A stretch of 64,000 bases of DNA from assembly GCA_037893225.1 (NCBI GenBank), contig JAZGUH010000714.1:62001-126000 (forward strand), given 5' to 3'. A model generated the notes under the pieces. That model saw only the letters and a list, made by a program, of their open reading frames with translations, was not told the DNA's origin and made no database searches. A program made the position numbers and the translations under genes. This stretch comes from Hippasteria phrygiana. Its lineage: Eukaryota > Echinodermata > Asteroidea > Valvatida > Goniasteridae. Numbering within the stretch: the stretch's first letter is position 1; each line of letters starts with the position of its first letter. Shown piece after piece: positions 24,626 to 37,740 of this stretch.

Positions 24626-27600
24626 CTAGTAGTAGTACTTTTGCTCCTGAGGTGCTGGGTACGAGGCCTGGGCTTGCTGGCCGGGATAAGGGGCCTGGGC
24701 TGGCAGGCCCGAGTACTGCCCCTGGACGGGCTGACCGGCATACTGCACCTGTACCTGCTGACCGGGGTACTGGAAGAAATCAATAATAAACCCAATCGTT
24801 ATTTCATGATTATAGACTGTTCGTGCTCCCAAACCTTTTGGGGACGGGTATAGCTTTTGAGTACTGAAATAATTATGACGTCAGTTGGCACGACAACTGT
24901 GACAAACTGTCAGGGAAAACCATCTTTTTTTAAAACCAGATCACAACTGTAGGCCTATCTACATGTTGTACTGAACCGTAAAAATTGGTGCTTTATTTTG
25001 TGTCTAACTTTGTGGAAAATTCCAGTTCCGTTACCAGTTTCCTCATTTATGTTTACTCAAAATCGAGCCGTGTTTACAAACCTATGTACCGTATAGTATT
25101 ATGCTAATCAAGTTCTCATTCACCGTGCTGTGTGTGCGTGTGCTGGCTTATACCATACATGTACGAGGTTCACTCAAAGGTGGTCGGACGCACTTTGGTT
25201 TTGTTTGCATTTCACATCTGGTCACCTGGTGAACAAAAATTACAAACGTAGCCTAGTACTGCATATGCGCTGTTTGGTCGTAGCCTATTTGTTAATTTAG
25301 TTGGAGAAGAGTTGGGCTCAACCTCACAATCACTCTTACTCTCTGTTCTACACTAGGGCCTACATATATTTTCATGGTAAATGTTCCACCGGCTTGTCCA
25401 GCTTGGTTCCTCCTTAGGGAGTTTGAGCGTGAAACTCAGCGTTGTTCCCGCCATGTACCAATATACTCTAGCTATACCTAAATATATAACAAAAAGCTAT
25501 GCCAATAGCTTTTTCCCTCGTTCTGTATCTCTCTGTGTAATTATTTGCCTGGTGCATATTTCCCTTCATCTTACGATCTTTTCTGCTTCAAGAGGAATAT
25601 TAATTCCTACATTATGTATCTTTGATTCTTTTTCTTTCCTTTGTAGCTCCCATACCTTGAGTGGCTTTGGGGCGAACTTGCATAAAGAAAATGTAATTCC
25701 GATGACTCGCACCGTGACCTACCTTGGTAGTACCGGTCACAGCGACAGTAAACGTTGGTGGCGTCACCACAATTTGCGAGTTAACACGCTGGCAGAAGAC
25801 AGCGGCCACGATGGACAAAACGCCCTCAAAGATGAGGAGAAACAAGGTCAGGAGGTCGATCACAATGTCACCGGGCTGCGTTCAAATAAAAGTGAATGAA
25901 GGTCATTTCTCATCCCAAGATGTGGCTGCATCTATGGGGCACTTTTTTCTGAATGTAAATCAAAGTCTTATTTTTTAACCCAGAGCCTGAGTCTGCTATT
26001 TTGTTCAAGTATTCAAGGCCTTCAGAGCTTGGGAATAGCTGGAGACGAAGCCGAAGACATTTGAGAAATGGCCATATAAATAACAATTGCATCAGATTCC
26101 TTGAGATATAATGTGGAGTGTGGACACATGAAATGGAGGGCGCTATTTGAGCTAGGTATAAAAACCCACTGATCTGGAAGTAACCTGGATAGCACACTGA
26201 CTGTTCGGGGTGAAGCCACCGCCCGTCATACTTTCACTCCCATTACAATAGATTTGCCAACCTTGTCCTTGTCCTCTACTTTCGTTCTCGTTCTCATATG
26301 GTAACCACTGTGTTAATGCAGAATGATCCCGTGCAATGAAAGCACCAACGCGCTGCAGACTGCATTTTATATACAGTGCGCAAAGGTCAATGAGCCATCC
26401 AGTTTACATAGAGATAAGTGGATACACCTTTAAATTTAGTATTTATCCAACTCGCATAGAAACTTGTGTACGTTTCAAAGCTCCTTTTGTCGTTATATAG
26501 CTGTCATTGAGTAGCGTATCCAGCTTTTTGTGCCAGGGAGGACAAACAACGTCCGAACCGTCATAAAACCGAATAAAAAACACTATTTTCTTTTGTTTGT
26601 TATGACGCCTTAAATGCCGCCAGGGGGAAAGTTCCATTACTCAGTTCAATTCAAATCTGCACATAAACCGCGGATACTTTTATCAACAAAGGGGGCCTAT
26701 TTGCGTGATTATATACCGCAATGTGCAGATGTATAGTTATGTAGGAAATCAGCCCAAAAAATGGCGTCGCCAATGTTTTGTGGTTTATTTTGTGAAAACG
26801 TTTGCCTGGGTCTGTGTTGTCGATTTACATCCACTGATTAAAATTAACATAGAAAAAAAACTACTGTAACCAGAAAAAAATTATTATCAGAAAAAAATAC
26901 TATATTAGAAAAAAAGACGCCTATTTCGTTTGGGTTTTACTGTTTTACTGGGTAGTGCAACCGAGAATCTGTTAATTCCTAGCTTAGTCTATTTCACTAG
27001 GAATAATGTTATTCTTGCCCACGTGTGCAAGACATGGGGTGTTTAATTAACACCATGTGGTACTGATTCATACAATACCACACGGTGGTAAGTTGACATC
27101 GCCGCGGTTTGTCCCCTTGCCTCGTGAACATTATTTTTGACAATATAATAGCTAAATTATACGCTATAGGACGAAAAGTAGCCTGATCCGGTCAACCTGT
27201 AAGGACAATAGAAACCGGATACAATATTCATTTACACGTTACCCAAGATTCCCTGGTAGTCAAGCTCACAGTGATGAACGCTGTCTTTTAAGTTTTTGGC
27301 TTTTGACAACGCCAATTAACCAAAAAAAAGCTTGGACTAAGACTCCTATACCATACGCACTAATTCAATTGAATGACTTTGAGCGACACTGGCCCCAATG
27401 TAGTCAACTTACATAATAGTATGGCACTGAAAAATCCGCAGCGGTTACGACAATAGTCAGGATACCAGCGATTCCCTGAGCGATGGCCGACAAGATGTTC
27501 ATCACCAAAGCACCAGTTGCCTGAAAATACAAACATATATTTTCACAATGTGGGCCAACAACAATCCCGAGCGTAAATCGCTGGAGATGGGGGTGTATAG

Positions 27601-30600
27601 GCCTATACCTCCCCACCTCCCCAGTCATCACATCTTGGCCAGATGCAGGAGCTTATCCAGCTTTTTGTGCAAGGAGGGCCCGAGGGCAAAAGCTGGACCG
27701 TCTACAAACTGTCTTAGAACACTATAATTTGTTTTTTTATGACGCCTCAAATGCCGCCGGGCGGGGGGGGGGGGGGGGGGGGGGGGTACGCCACTGGCCA
27801 GATTGGATGATCCATCCGATGATCATCTGCTCCTCTCCCAAAATGTCGATACCGTGAGACAAATGTAAACCTTTTTACAAAAGAAAAACGGAAAATTTAA
27901 GTGATTTCAAAATGCACTCATTCTGCGTATACATGTTGACAAGTATAAGTGAACATAAGTATTATTTTATACCTTTTGTTTGAACAGCGCAGCCACGTCC
28001 CATATCCTTATTAATCCTACCCCTTTAATTTTACCCATTCGGTGTAGTACATAGTATCATCAGTATTCAAAAGTTGATCCCAGCAGACACACGTGTCAGC
28101 TGCGGTTGATGCGCCTGCACTACGGAGCAGGAAGACATGGGATTTGTGTTTCCTGTGATAACCCCCCAATAATTCCTAATCCAGGTGGGTATTATCTGTG
28201 GAGAAACCTTTTACAAGAGCATGCGCTCCCCATTTTCGCCAGTTTCCCACCACTGGCGCTTTTTATAGCCTCTGAACGTCAATATCAACAAAACCCATGT
28301 CTGTTTTACTTTTTATGTGCCAAGTGCAAAATGTTCGAGCATCATTTTCTCTGTCCTTTTTATAGATAAGCGATCGGGAAGTTTGAGCTACAATAATCGA
28401 ATTTCTGTTTATGTTTGGCGACAAACTCACCAGTGGTCGACTATTGCCATTCGCTGCAAGTATCCCAAGAATCCCAGCTGGAATGGAGAACTAGAAAGGA
28501 AAAAAAAACGGGAACAAGGAAAAAGGACAAGAAAAAGGGGAAAAGAAAGGGGGAGGAAAAGAGGGAGGGAAAAAAGAAAAGGAAAGGAAAAAAAAAAAAA
28601 AGGAAAATGTTTAAAAAGAAAATGATAAAAGAAAAAAGGAAAAGAGAAAATGAAAATGAAAAAAAGAAAAGGTAAAAATAAAAAATAAACATGAAAAAGG
28701 AAGGGAAAATGAAAAGGGAAATGAAAAAGGAAAGGTAAGGTGAAAGGAAAGGAAAAGGAAAGGAAAGGAAAGGAAAAAGTAAAGGAAAAGGAAAGTAAAA
28801 AAAAGGAAAAGGTGAAAAGAAAAAAAGAAAAAGGAAAAGGGAAAAGTAAAGGAAAAAGGAAAATTGTTTTACTGAAATTTCTCTGCTATAAATTAAATCC
28901 ATGCTTCGTCAATATACTTTAATGTTCGGTGTAGTGCTCACATTGTAACATCCGATGCGCAACGGGTATTTGAGGGATTACAGGTTACCGAAACGAGCAA
29001 AATTCCTTATGTTCATCGTCTTGTGTGTCTCACGTACCACACTGTGGTTATATACCTTGTACGTATTCGATTTTTTTTTCAGATGGTAGACCTACAAAAA
29101 GTATACAAAACGCCACGATGTACAATTTCAATCATTGATTTATTATGAAACAAGGAACTTAACAGCCCCGGAAAATAATTTGAAAAGTTTCGGGAACAAG
29201 CGACATGAAAATGAAATTAGAGTGCCGGAGAGATGACGTATAACTTAAGTTTCCCCACTAGTCTGGCGAGATTTCAAAAAGGGCTTGTTTTAAGGCAAGA
29301 AGAGGCATTTTTTAGTAGAAGTTGGTAACATGTCCATCTTACCTAATTTGGGGGTGCTGAATCCAAAAATCGTTGTTACCAAACTGTATTTTGAGATTAA
29401 AGGGGTCTTATAGGCAAACAAAACCCAGAAAATAGTTTTAAAATGCTCTTTTTAGTACATAAATTTGTATTTTTGAATAGAAACTGGTAACATGTCCATC
29501 TTACCTAAGTTGGGGATGCTAAATCCAAAAATCGTTGTTAAAAACTGTATTTTGAGATTAAAGGGGTCTTATAGGCAAGCAAAACCCAGAAAATAGTTTT
29601 AAAAATGCTTATTTTAGTACAAAAAGGTATTTTTGAATGGAAACTGGTAACATATCAATCTTACCTGATTTGGGGGTGCTGAAACCAAAAATCATTCTTA
29701 CCAAACTGTATTTTTAGATTAAAGTTGTATTACCGGCCCCAAACTCCCAAATTAGTCTTTAAAATTGCATTTTAAGGTAAAAATGGCATTTTAAAATAAA
29801 AGTTGATAGCAATGCAATCTTAGCAAATGTTGTTGTGCTGAATCAAAAAACCGAGGTTTAAAAGCTGTATTTAGGGGTTAAAGTGGTCTTATTTGCCAGA
29901 ATTCCCCCAAATATTAAATAGGTTCATTCAAATAGAAGTAATAGTAACCTATCAATGTAACCTAATTTGGGGTACTTGTTCAAAAACTGGAACCTACCAC
30001 TGATGAGGTTTATTTTTAGACTAAAGTAGTCTTATTGCCAAACTAAATTATATGATTAAAAAAAAGAATTATTAAAACCATTTGCTTCTCTATAGTTTGA
30101 TTTCACCATGATCTGCAATAAAATGTTACATGTAACCAAATGCACAAATGGATCCCACTGTTGTGATTTTGTTTTCCAATATCTTCAAGAAATCTCCACT
30201 GAACAGTTAAGGATTACAGGTTGGACACTACTTCTGCATGTTCGTGTTGTACACTGTAGTTGGGATGATTTTTGTCTGACTTACTACGTCGCAGCACTAC
30301 TAGATGTCTAATTTACATTGCTTGATTCAGCAGCATCTTGTAATTTCTGGATTTTGTTTTTGTCAGTGAAGAGGGCATTGCAGTTTCTATGCCAGATGAG
30401 AACGGAAACAGGACAACTGTCAGAGCCAAAAACATCAGCCAATCGATCAATGACATCTGTTTTGTACATCATTTACCTCTTTTTTAACCTCAAGCAATTT
30501 GGATACAGTTTGTATTCCTTGACTTTTTGCTTTGCGAAGATGGCCTCCTTTCGTTTGACAAAATAAACAGGCAGAAAGGTCAGTAGACAAAGGCCTTTTT

Positions 30601-33573
30601 AAGCTAACAACATGATCCATTGCAGTTGCCTTAAACTTAAAGTGTTTGTGTTTTCTGTGTGATGTACCGAGTTATATGTACCAACAACAAGAGCAATAAG
30701 TCAAACTACAAATTGCAAGCACTTAACCACGAACAAGAAATCTGAATTCCAATCTAGACATACGTGAAATTTCTGTTGTTCTCGTCAACAAATGCTACAG
30801 TTGTTTTGTCATAATTTTTACAAATGTTGCAGTTTTACCAAGATTCTCTGCCAGGGGTGGGACACCACTATAAGTTTTTACTGTGAAAAGCATTTTCAAA
30901 ATGTCCACCTTTTTCCTTACTCTTTTCTAGTAATTAATAACATGTTCGATACAAGCCCCTCGCTGCTGCACATCTGCCACCCTAACATTAAAGTTGTTGA
31001 CAACTCTCTCCAACATGTCTCTTGGAATTCTCCTTATTTCTTTCCTGATGTTTCTTTCAGTCTCTCGATTGTGTCTGGGTTGTCCTGGTATAGACTCTCT
31101 CCTTCAGGTAACCCCAGTGGAAGTAGTCTGGGGTGCTTGAGGTCGGGGAATATGGGGGACATAGGTTGTCCGTCCGTCCTCGAAAGTACTGTCTCAGGTA
31201 AGAGTGTGGTTTGAACAGTGAGGGGGTGCACCATCCTATTGAAAGACAGCTGTGTTCGTGTTTCAACGGGATGGTGCACCCCCTCACTGTTCAAACCGCA
31301 CTCTTGAGTACCGGAACAGTACTTTCCAGGGGACCGGCTAATTTCGAGGAGGACGGACAACCCATGGCCCCCTATATCCCCGATCTCAACCCCCCAGACC
31401 ACTTCCTCTGGGATTACCTGAAGGAGAGAGTCTACCAAGCAGGACAACCCTGACACAATCGAGAGACTGAAAGAAAACATCAGGAGAGAAATAAGGAGAA
31501 TTCCAAGAGACATGTTGGAGAGAGTTGTCAACAACTTTAATGTTAGGGTGGCCGCTGTGCAGCAGCGAGGGGCTTAGATCGAACATGTTATTAATTACTA
31601 GAAAAAGTAAGGAAAAAAGTGGGCATTTTGAAAATGCTTTTTACAGTAAAAACTTACAGTGGTATCCCACCCCTGGCAGAAAAATCTTGGGAAAACTGCA
31701 ACATTTGTAAAAATTATGACAAAACAAAAAGTGTCAGTTTTTTTCTGGACCACCCTGTAGGCCCTACTTGTTGTTGATTTTTAACCACACAGAAAAGTAC
31801 AACTGTTTTTTGTTCGATATTATTAAGTGCAAAAGCTCAACCATGCAGAAGATATACATTTGTTTGGTGGTGTGTTTTTGTGTTGCTTTTGTTTTATGTT
31901 GGCTAACTATAACAGGCTACATGCATGTAGACCTACATCATGCAGATCATTTTTTATTTCAATTTCAACCAAATATCCCTCACACTCGCATGTTTACATT
32001 TTGTATGTGTTGTAGTTGGGCAAACAACAGACAGAGCTACAGTCATGTGTACGTTTGAGAACTAGTAAAACAAAACTTGAAGGCCTACAGAATCAAATGC
32101 TGAATGACAGTAGAGAATTTGGCATGATGAACACAAGTACAAATGTACATGTACGGGTTCGATTATTCAGTCATAATTGACACAAATCGTGGTTTATTTA
32201 TGCAGTCTATCTAGACAACACCCATTGTCAAATGCCAGGAACCTCCGATACCGTCTGTACTCTGTATGTTCATCTGGGTGTACTATTACTAAACAGTATA
32301 AAATCCAGTCACCAGAACACAGACCACTGAATAATCCCCCGAAAAAATACGTTATTTTACAGTCATAAATTCAAATAAAAACAGTCGGAAATACCTCTAA
32401 AACCTTTTCATAGATTTCCAATACAGGGCAGTGGAAAAGCCTGAAAACATTTGCAGGAAAAAGGATATGATTTCTGGCTTTTTTATCGTGCTGTTTTTCT
32501 AACTGCACCGTGCATGTGTCGCTTCAAGTATGGTGCCTAGTAAGTTGACCTTGAGTGTGTGTACGTACCTGACTAATCTGAAATCCCATAGTATTGTGCG
32601 GTAAGTGAACATACAAATATTACAGTACCATACTATTTAGAGAATATGTGATATGTACATGATGTCGTCTGCTATTTTCCTTGTCGGATTTGTGGATTAA
32701 TTTTCAAGAGGAAGGACTCATAATTCAACTTGGTAACGTATATTTTTGAATTCAGTGCACATTAATTGGGTATAAAAAGTATGTTACACCTTTCTACTCA
32801 AAAATGCCTCTTCGTGTAGCTTTTTTTTAAATCTCGAAGAGCGTAACTTCAAACACGAAATTTAATCAAATACAAAATAGAGGACATGAAATTATATACC
32901 CAATTTACAAAATAAACAAAGTATGTCAGTCGGATTCATCTTTCCTCAAAATACATGAAATTAGTTAACTGAACTATGATCAAATAAAGCCACGGGTTTC
33001 CCTCTAAGTAATGAACTCAAATACTGAATCAAAAGAAACAAAAATAAAAACCAAGATGTTGAAATCACTCACCATGGGCCAGTCTTGCAGAGCTGCTTAA
33101 GAGCAAAAATTTGCTTAAAAAGGCACAAAACCTTGCTTTGAAAAATCTAGTTACCTGCCAAAACTCCAGTCGCAAGCAATATACGTCAGATGGAGTTTGG
33201 CTGGTCACCCGATTTCACAAACTAAGCTAGGGTTTGTTGTGCTTAAGCATTTTGTTATGCTTAAGCAGCTCTATGACATTTGTTCCAGAATTTCTACCAA
33301 GAATGAAGGTGAAATAGAGAGCTAGCCTACATGAATTCAAATCACATGATGGTAGGCCTACCTCTATAAAGAAACTGCTTTGGCCTTAATAAATATATCT
33401 TTATAAATCCTGCTTACCAAGAAAGCACTCCAGACCGGTCCAGCAGCGACACTGGTGTACGAATAATAAGCGAAGACCCAAGAAAAGCCCCAAAATATTG
33501 GAAGCAGAACTCCGTTCACGATGTGAAACACACCCAATATCATCATCGGGCGCTGATTACTTGTATCCGCCAT
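24626..33573 (-). CDS. MS4A/CD20-like four-pass membrane protein, copy C
   Basis: The exons match gene B one for one: 33418-33573, 28431-28490, 27413-27520, 26185-26307, 25723-25875, 24626-24769. The product also has 247 residues. I find only two differences from B: Leu105 becomes Pro just after TM3, and Val169 becomes Leu in TM4. Exons 1, 2, 4 and 6 give identical protein. All splice sites are canonical, and the exon 4 frame and donor lost in copy A are intact here. Introns carry the same repeats as in B, except the B-only insertion at 13005-13604. The near identity means either a very recent duplication or ongoing gene conversion. Unusually, Pro105 sits at the membrane edge of TM3 and could alter its packing. 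Confidence 0.72.
27646..27796. mobile_element. hAT-type MITE with long G-run, copy C
   Basis: It is orthologous to 1557-1706. The right copy of the target duplication has one substitution (gccagatt). The long G-run is retained. Confidence 0.78.
28491..28864 (-). repeat. Polypurine/polypyrimidine tract at exon 2 acceptor, copy C
   Basis: About 374 bp. It differs from copy B by small indels in the GGAAA/GAAAAA units, as expected for slippage. It abuts the exon 2 acceptor at 28490. Confidence 0.85.
29300..30050. repeat. About 163-bp tandem array inside the transposon, copy C
   Basis: Marks are at about 29325, 29487, 29648, 29810 and 29943: five units, one fewer than in copy B. Confidence 0.85.
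30317..30580 (-). pseudogene. Transposon-encoded CxxC...HxxxC protein fragment, copy C
   Basis: It has the same reading as 16289-16552 with the same frame break. The donor after AAESSN is gtaaat instead of gtaagt. Confidence 0.48.
30798..31757. mobile_element. Palindromic mariner-type element, copy C
   Basis: It is orthologous to 16770-17733 with the same TA flanks and the same left-end loss. A small indel disrupts the plus-strand reading frame near 31436-31445, after the ERVYQAGQP motif. Confidence 0.85.
33075..33288. mobile_element. Foldback MITE of the GCTGCTTAAGCA family, copy C
   Basis: It is orthologous to 4345-4594 and shares the internal deletion with copy B, which supports B and C as the closest pair. 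Confidence 0.68.
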
Positions 33574-33915
33574 CTTGAATTGGACGCGCGCTGACAATCC
33601 TCAAAGAACTATACGAAGACCCTTCAACAAAATAACAATTAAAATCAACTGTAAAGGTGATTGTATACAGGGTATGCCCTGCCCTATATGCTTAAATGTC
33701 GGAAACAAAACCAAAATAATTGAAATTTTCAGTCGGAACACGGCATCTTTCAAATATGACGGTGAAATCCCAATTTCCAGATTTCTCGATGCACATCTAT
33801 AGCATGCCTTCAATTACGCCCCAATGTCTGAAACGCAAAATACATGTAAACAAGATGACATTTCGACACCGTACAATATGTTCGTAATTTTCTGTTTAAA
33901 AATACGATTCATTTT

Positions 33916-34108
33916 CAGTGGCGGATCTAGGGGGGGGGGGGGGGGGCGGTGTTAGGTTTTAATCCCCCCCCCCCCCCCCCCCTGGGCTGTACGGGTTTAA
34001 TGCCCCGGACCCCCCTAGCAAGGCGTGCCTTCGGCACGCTGGGGTGTGTAGGCCAATCACCTCAGGTAACCCCCCCCCCCCCTTAGTTAAAACCTAGATC
34101 CGCCCCTG
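33916..34108. mobile_element. CAGTGGCGGATCTAGG MITE with G/C-runs, copy C, first site
   Basis: It is orthologous to 19899-20095. The lengths of the G and C runs differ from copy B. Confidence 0.82.
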
Positions 34109-34620
34109 ATTTTTACCAGTATTGAAGGAAGATGTACCAACCGGCCTAGTACCAAAATGTACCGTCAAATGAAGTGATTTACCCAACGGCTCCGCCTAAT
34201 AGACGACAAAGTCCAAACCCCGTGATGTACGACAGACTAAATTTGCGTCAACACCCAGTTTCTATTTGGTGACTTTTTATTAGGAACAAGTCTTTTCACA
34301 ATAAGTTAATAATTCACAGTCCTATACGTGCAACTATTGGTAGGAATATTTAATAATTGTGTGATGACGCTGTTCATTTTAATGACTCATTTTCTCCATA
34401 GGAAATTGTGCAAAAGCTCATCCAGACAGTTCTATTTGAATTCAAATATCGGAATTTTTGAAATCATGATTGCCGTCTGCCTTTTATTCATTGAAATAAA
34501 GGCATGAATAAAGACAAAGATTCGGAGAAAATGTGATTCTTAAGCATTTCAATCATAATCTGTACTCCGATTTGTGTGCAAAATAATCACACTGCACGCA
34601 CTTCAGGGACATAAAAAATC

Positions 34621-35081
34621 CAGGGCCTAATTTCTTAGCGCTGCTTAACACACGATTTTCTGCTAACGGAACCCTCGCCCATTCAGTGGCGGATCTACGG
34701 GGGGGGGGGGGGGGTTGGGGGGTTTAAATCGCCCCCCCCCCTCCTTGGGCTGAGAAAAAAAAAATAACCAGTGTCGGGTGTCGAAAATTCGGCACGCTGG
34801 GGTGTGTAGGCCAATCACCTCAGTTAAACCCCCTCCCCCCTTAGTTAAAACCTAGATCCGCCCCTGCCATTTCATAGAGACTGTAAGCAGAGAGATAAGC
34901 ACAGCGAAGAGCCTGCTAACTTCGGAAGCAGGATTTGCTTAAATTAGTGACGCAGCAATATAAATCTCCATGCACGCGCAAGCATTTCACGACTTGGCCA
35001 TGAAATACGCTAATGCTTAAGCAAATTTCCCCGCTATAGTTATCTGCTTACCGTTAAGCAGCGCTATGAAATTAGGCCCTG
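34621..35081. mobile_element. Foldback MITE CAGGGCCTAATTTC..., copy C, interrupted
   Basis: Same element as 5743-6004, split by the nested insertion at 34684-34866. Confidence 0.78.
34684..34866. mobile_element. CAGTGGCGGATCTACG MITE, copy C, second site
   Basis: It is orthologous to 20672-20857, with a different G-run length. Confidence 0.82.
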
Positions 35082-35138
35082 TAGTTTGGGTTGTTTAAAA
35101 CGTTTTCACAGCGTTTTAGTGTATACTATTGGATTATA

Positions 35139-35416
35139 CACTGTAAAAATGGCGTTTAGATTTTAAACACATTTCTTGTACCCACTTTTTTGACACGTTT
35201 AGCCCACGACATGGACGTTTAGCTTTGTGACGCAACACGTTTAGCATTTAAACATTTTTTTTAAACATTGTTTCTAAAAAGTGTTTAAATGCTAAACGTG
35301 TTATCCCGGTACACGTCACAAAGCTAAACGTTAAATCTAAACATGCCGTGGGCTAAACGTGTCAAAAAAGTGGGTACAAGAAATGTGTTTAAAATCTAAA
35401 CGCCATTTTTACAGTG
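35139..35416. mobile_element. 278-bp near-perfect foldback element, copy C
   Basis: It is orthologous to 6062-6339 and lies just inside the right border of the duplication (35494). Confidence 0.8.
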
Positions 35417-35494
35417 TAGTGGTATGGGTGTGGTGGCGTTCTTGAAATCCACGGAACATTTCGGGAATTTCCACAAGATACGGCCTTATCTTGT

Positions 35495-37095
35495 TTGTTT
35501 TGTACATGCGCACTGCCACAAACATATGCGCGGTCAAAAGGGCAAACATTAATCAAATTCTAAAAGAACAAACCAAAAACGAACATAAGACAAAGTAACA
35601 ATCAAAGGACAAAGCAGCAATTAACGGAACAAATGACGACGATATACTATCAAAGATGGACAAAACCACACACAGACGAGGGAGAATTTGTAAAGAACGA
35701 AGGATACGGAATTAACAAAGAGCAACTCCTTTAACTGCAAAAAAACACAGAGTACCGAAGTGATGACGTCAATACAATGTTTGGAACCAGAATACTTTTG
35801 TTATTTTGTGTTAATGTGTTTGCATGACTGGCTGTTAACAAAGGAACTGTCGAAATCTCCAGTTGTCGAGCCAACTGACGTCACACTTCGGTATTCCAAC
35901 TGTTTTTGCGCGGGTGATCGTGATCAGTGCGGATTTTTTTCTCTACTTTTTTTTTTATCATCGCACCCTTTTCATTTGGTTCTAGGGAATTGCAAATCAC
36001 TTTTAAACGTCTCATCAAATCAATAAAAGGAAACAAATGCTAGAAGGGGCAAGGGTCGGATCTGGTATATTTATTTGACTATATTTCTACCCTTAGGGTA
36101 AATGTACAAATACAGTAATAAGCCACTTTAGTATACAACAAGCATGTGACAGTTCGTCATTAGACACATGCACAGTACAGCCTGCGGTGTAATAGACTTT
36201 GCGGGGGGGGGGGGGACTAAGCCGTGTGCAAACGAAAGTGCATCTTCTATTCAAAAAAATAGGGGTGCTCAAAATAGTGTAAAAATAAATATCCGTTTTA
36301 AAGTCTTAATTTTTATGTTTATTTTAATTCGACCAACATTATTTAAGCTTTTCTTCAATATAAAATGTATACATTGGTTAGTTATGTTAAGAAAATCAAC
36401 GAAAACAATTTGTAATTGCTCCGTTTTGTCCTGCAATAAAGCATGCTGCGACCACGTATGTTAATCAAATGTGAGTGGTTTTAAGACTTCAATATGACCC
36501 CTATTGCGCTAAAAATGGTTTATGTTTCAAAAACGCTTTTTTAACATTTCATTTTTTTCTCTCTAAATTTATTGCATAAGGTTTTTTTTATTAAACTGTA
36601 ACCATTTGAAGGAAATCCCTTGGTTTAACATCACCGTTTTTTGGACGATTTTTGGGAAAAAGAATGCCATGTCCCAACGAAATTTCTGTCAACGACGCTG
36701 TGAAGTTGCATAGTCGGATACCGCTTTCAAAGAATCGGCGATGGTATTATCTTCTAGAATAAACAATGCGTGTCTTTTGCCTCTATCGTGCCAGGGCTTC
36801 AGTTCCGAAGTCCAGTATTTAAGCCACCCATGTTTTTTTCTGTGTTGAAGAAGTAGCAGCAAGTGTTTATTACAAACATAAATAAGTGCAAACCTTATAC
36901 ATGTAATCCCCATTCTAAGAACTACAATGTATATAGTTACGGCCATGCTACAGTACTGAGCTGTGTGTACAAGAGCTGTGTGTACGTGTAATATGTACAA
37001 TACGTTGTGCAGGGCCTGAAGTTGGGTTTGCGTGCCTGCGATGTGTGTGCGCCGCAGTCCACGAAGGAAATGAGATACGACCCAACGTTGGTGTC

Positions 37096-37126
<31 letters not shown>

Positions 37127-37736
37127 TGACCGTTGCGTGTATGAGTGTTTCAAGGAAAACTGTCACGTGACTAAACGAATTTGGCACAAGAAGAACAACG
37201 CCAAGCGCTTATAGAGCCCCGTCTGCGATGCGACGCGGCTAAAAACATGACAAAGTTCGTTGAGTTTAGAAAAATAAAGCAAGGAAAGGAAACATGATGC
37301 ACGATATGAGGCAGAGGGACCCCCGGCCCCCCCTCTTTTGTGTTGGTCATTGTGTTCCCGGAATCTCAGGAATTCTTTTCAGAGGTATAGGGGGGATGTG
37401 TTAGGTAACAATAGTCTGACGAGTGTATATGGTATAGGGACAAAAGGGGGGTACCCCTCTGCCCCATACCGTGCTGGGTATACGCAAGAAGCAAGGCTTG
37501 CCGAGTGCGAGTCTCTTGTATAAGAATATCAAAACTGTTTTGGCTGGTGACCTGTTCTACTTAATTGTTGTTTGCTCAAGCAAATTTTGTGCCAAGCAGC
37601 TTTGTGAAATTGGTCCCAGTTCACATTACACGTTAATTTGACAGCGAAGCGAATTACAAGTAGGGCCTATTTGGTTAGGCTAACAGCGAACGTCACAATG
37701 AAGCAACTGAAATCGCGAAGTTCGCTCGCTTTCACA
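35495..37736. other. Single-copy DNA without a supported gene
   Basis: This stretch begins at the duplication border. It is AT-rich, with a G-run near 36203 and a C-run of about 28 at 37099-37126. On the minus strand 36689-36838 reads open from a good acceptor (cttcttcaacacag) to a stop, with WLKYWTSELKPWHDRGKRH and a helical end. It could be a terminal exon, but no joining partner was found and I do not annotate it as a gene. A half element of the GCTGCTTAAGCA family lies at 37560-37620. Confidence 0.5.
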
Positions 37737-37740
37737 TTAA

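Larger units (their letters stand above)
11141..26048. repeat. Tandem segmental duplication, copy B
   Basis: This is the only copy with both ends in the window (about 14.9 kb). It is nearly identical to copy C, including shared insertions at 15074-18820, 19899-20095 and 20672-20857. It alone carries a TTAA-flanked insertion at 13005-13604. Its gene spans the A/B border: exons 5 and 6 lie at 9695-10966, and exons 1-4 lie to the right of 11277. The duplication junction therefore falls inside a gene body, in intron 4. Confidence 0.93.
29266..32837. mobile_element. 3.7-kb composite transposon, copy C
   Basis: It is orthologous to 15074-18820 with the same parts: array 29300-30050, ORF remnant 30317-30580 and mariner palindrome 30798-31757. 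It is shorter mainly because the array has one unit fewer. Confidence 0.7.
26049..35494. repeat. Tandem segmental duplication, copy C (truncated on the right)
   Basis: The sequence follows copy B closely until about 35494, inside the words cggccttatcttgt. There it switches to unrelated single-copy DNA, while copies A and B continue (6424 and 21485). The array ends there. The truncation removes the 124-bp tandem array and everything beyond it from this copy. Confidence 0.92.
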
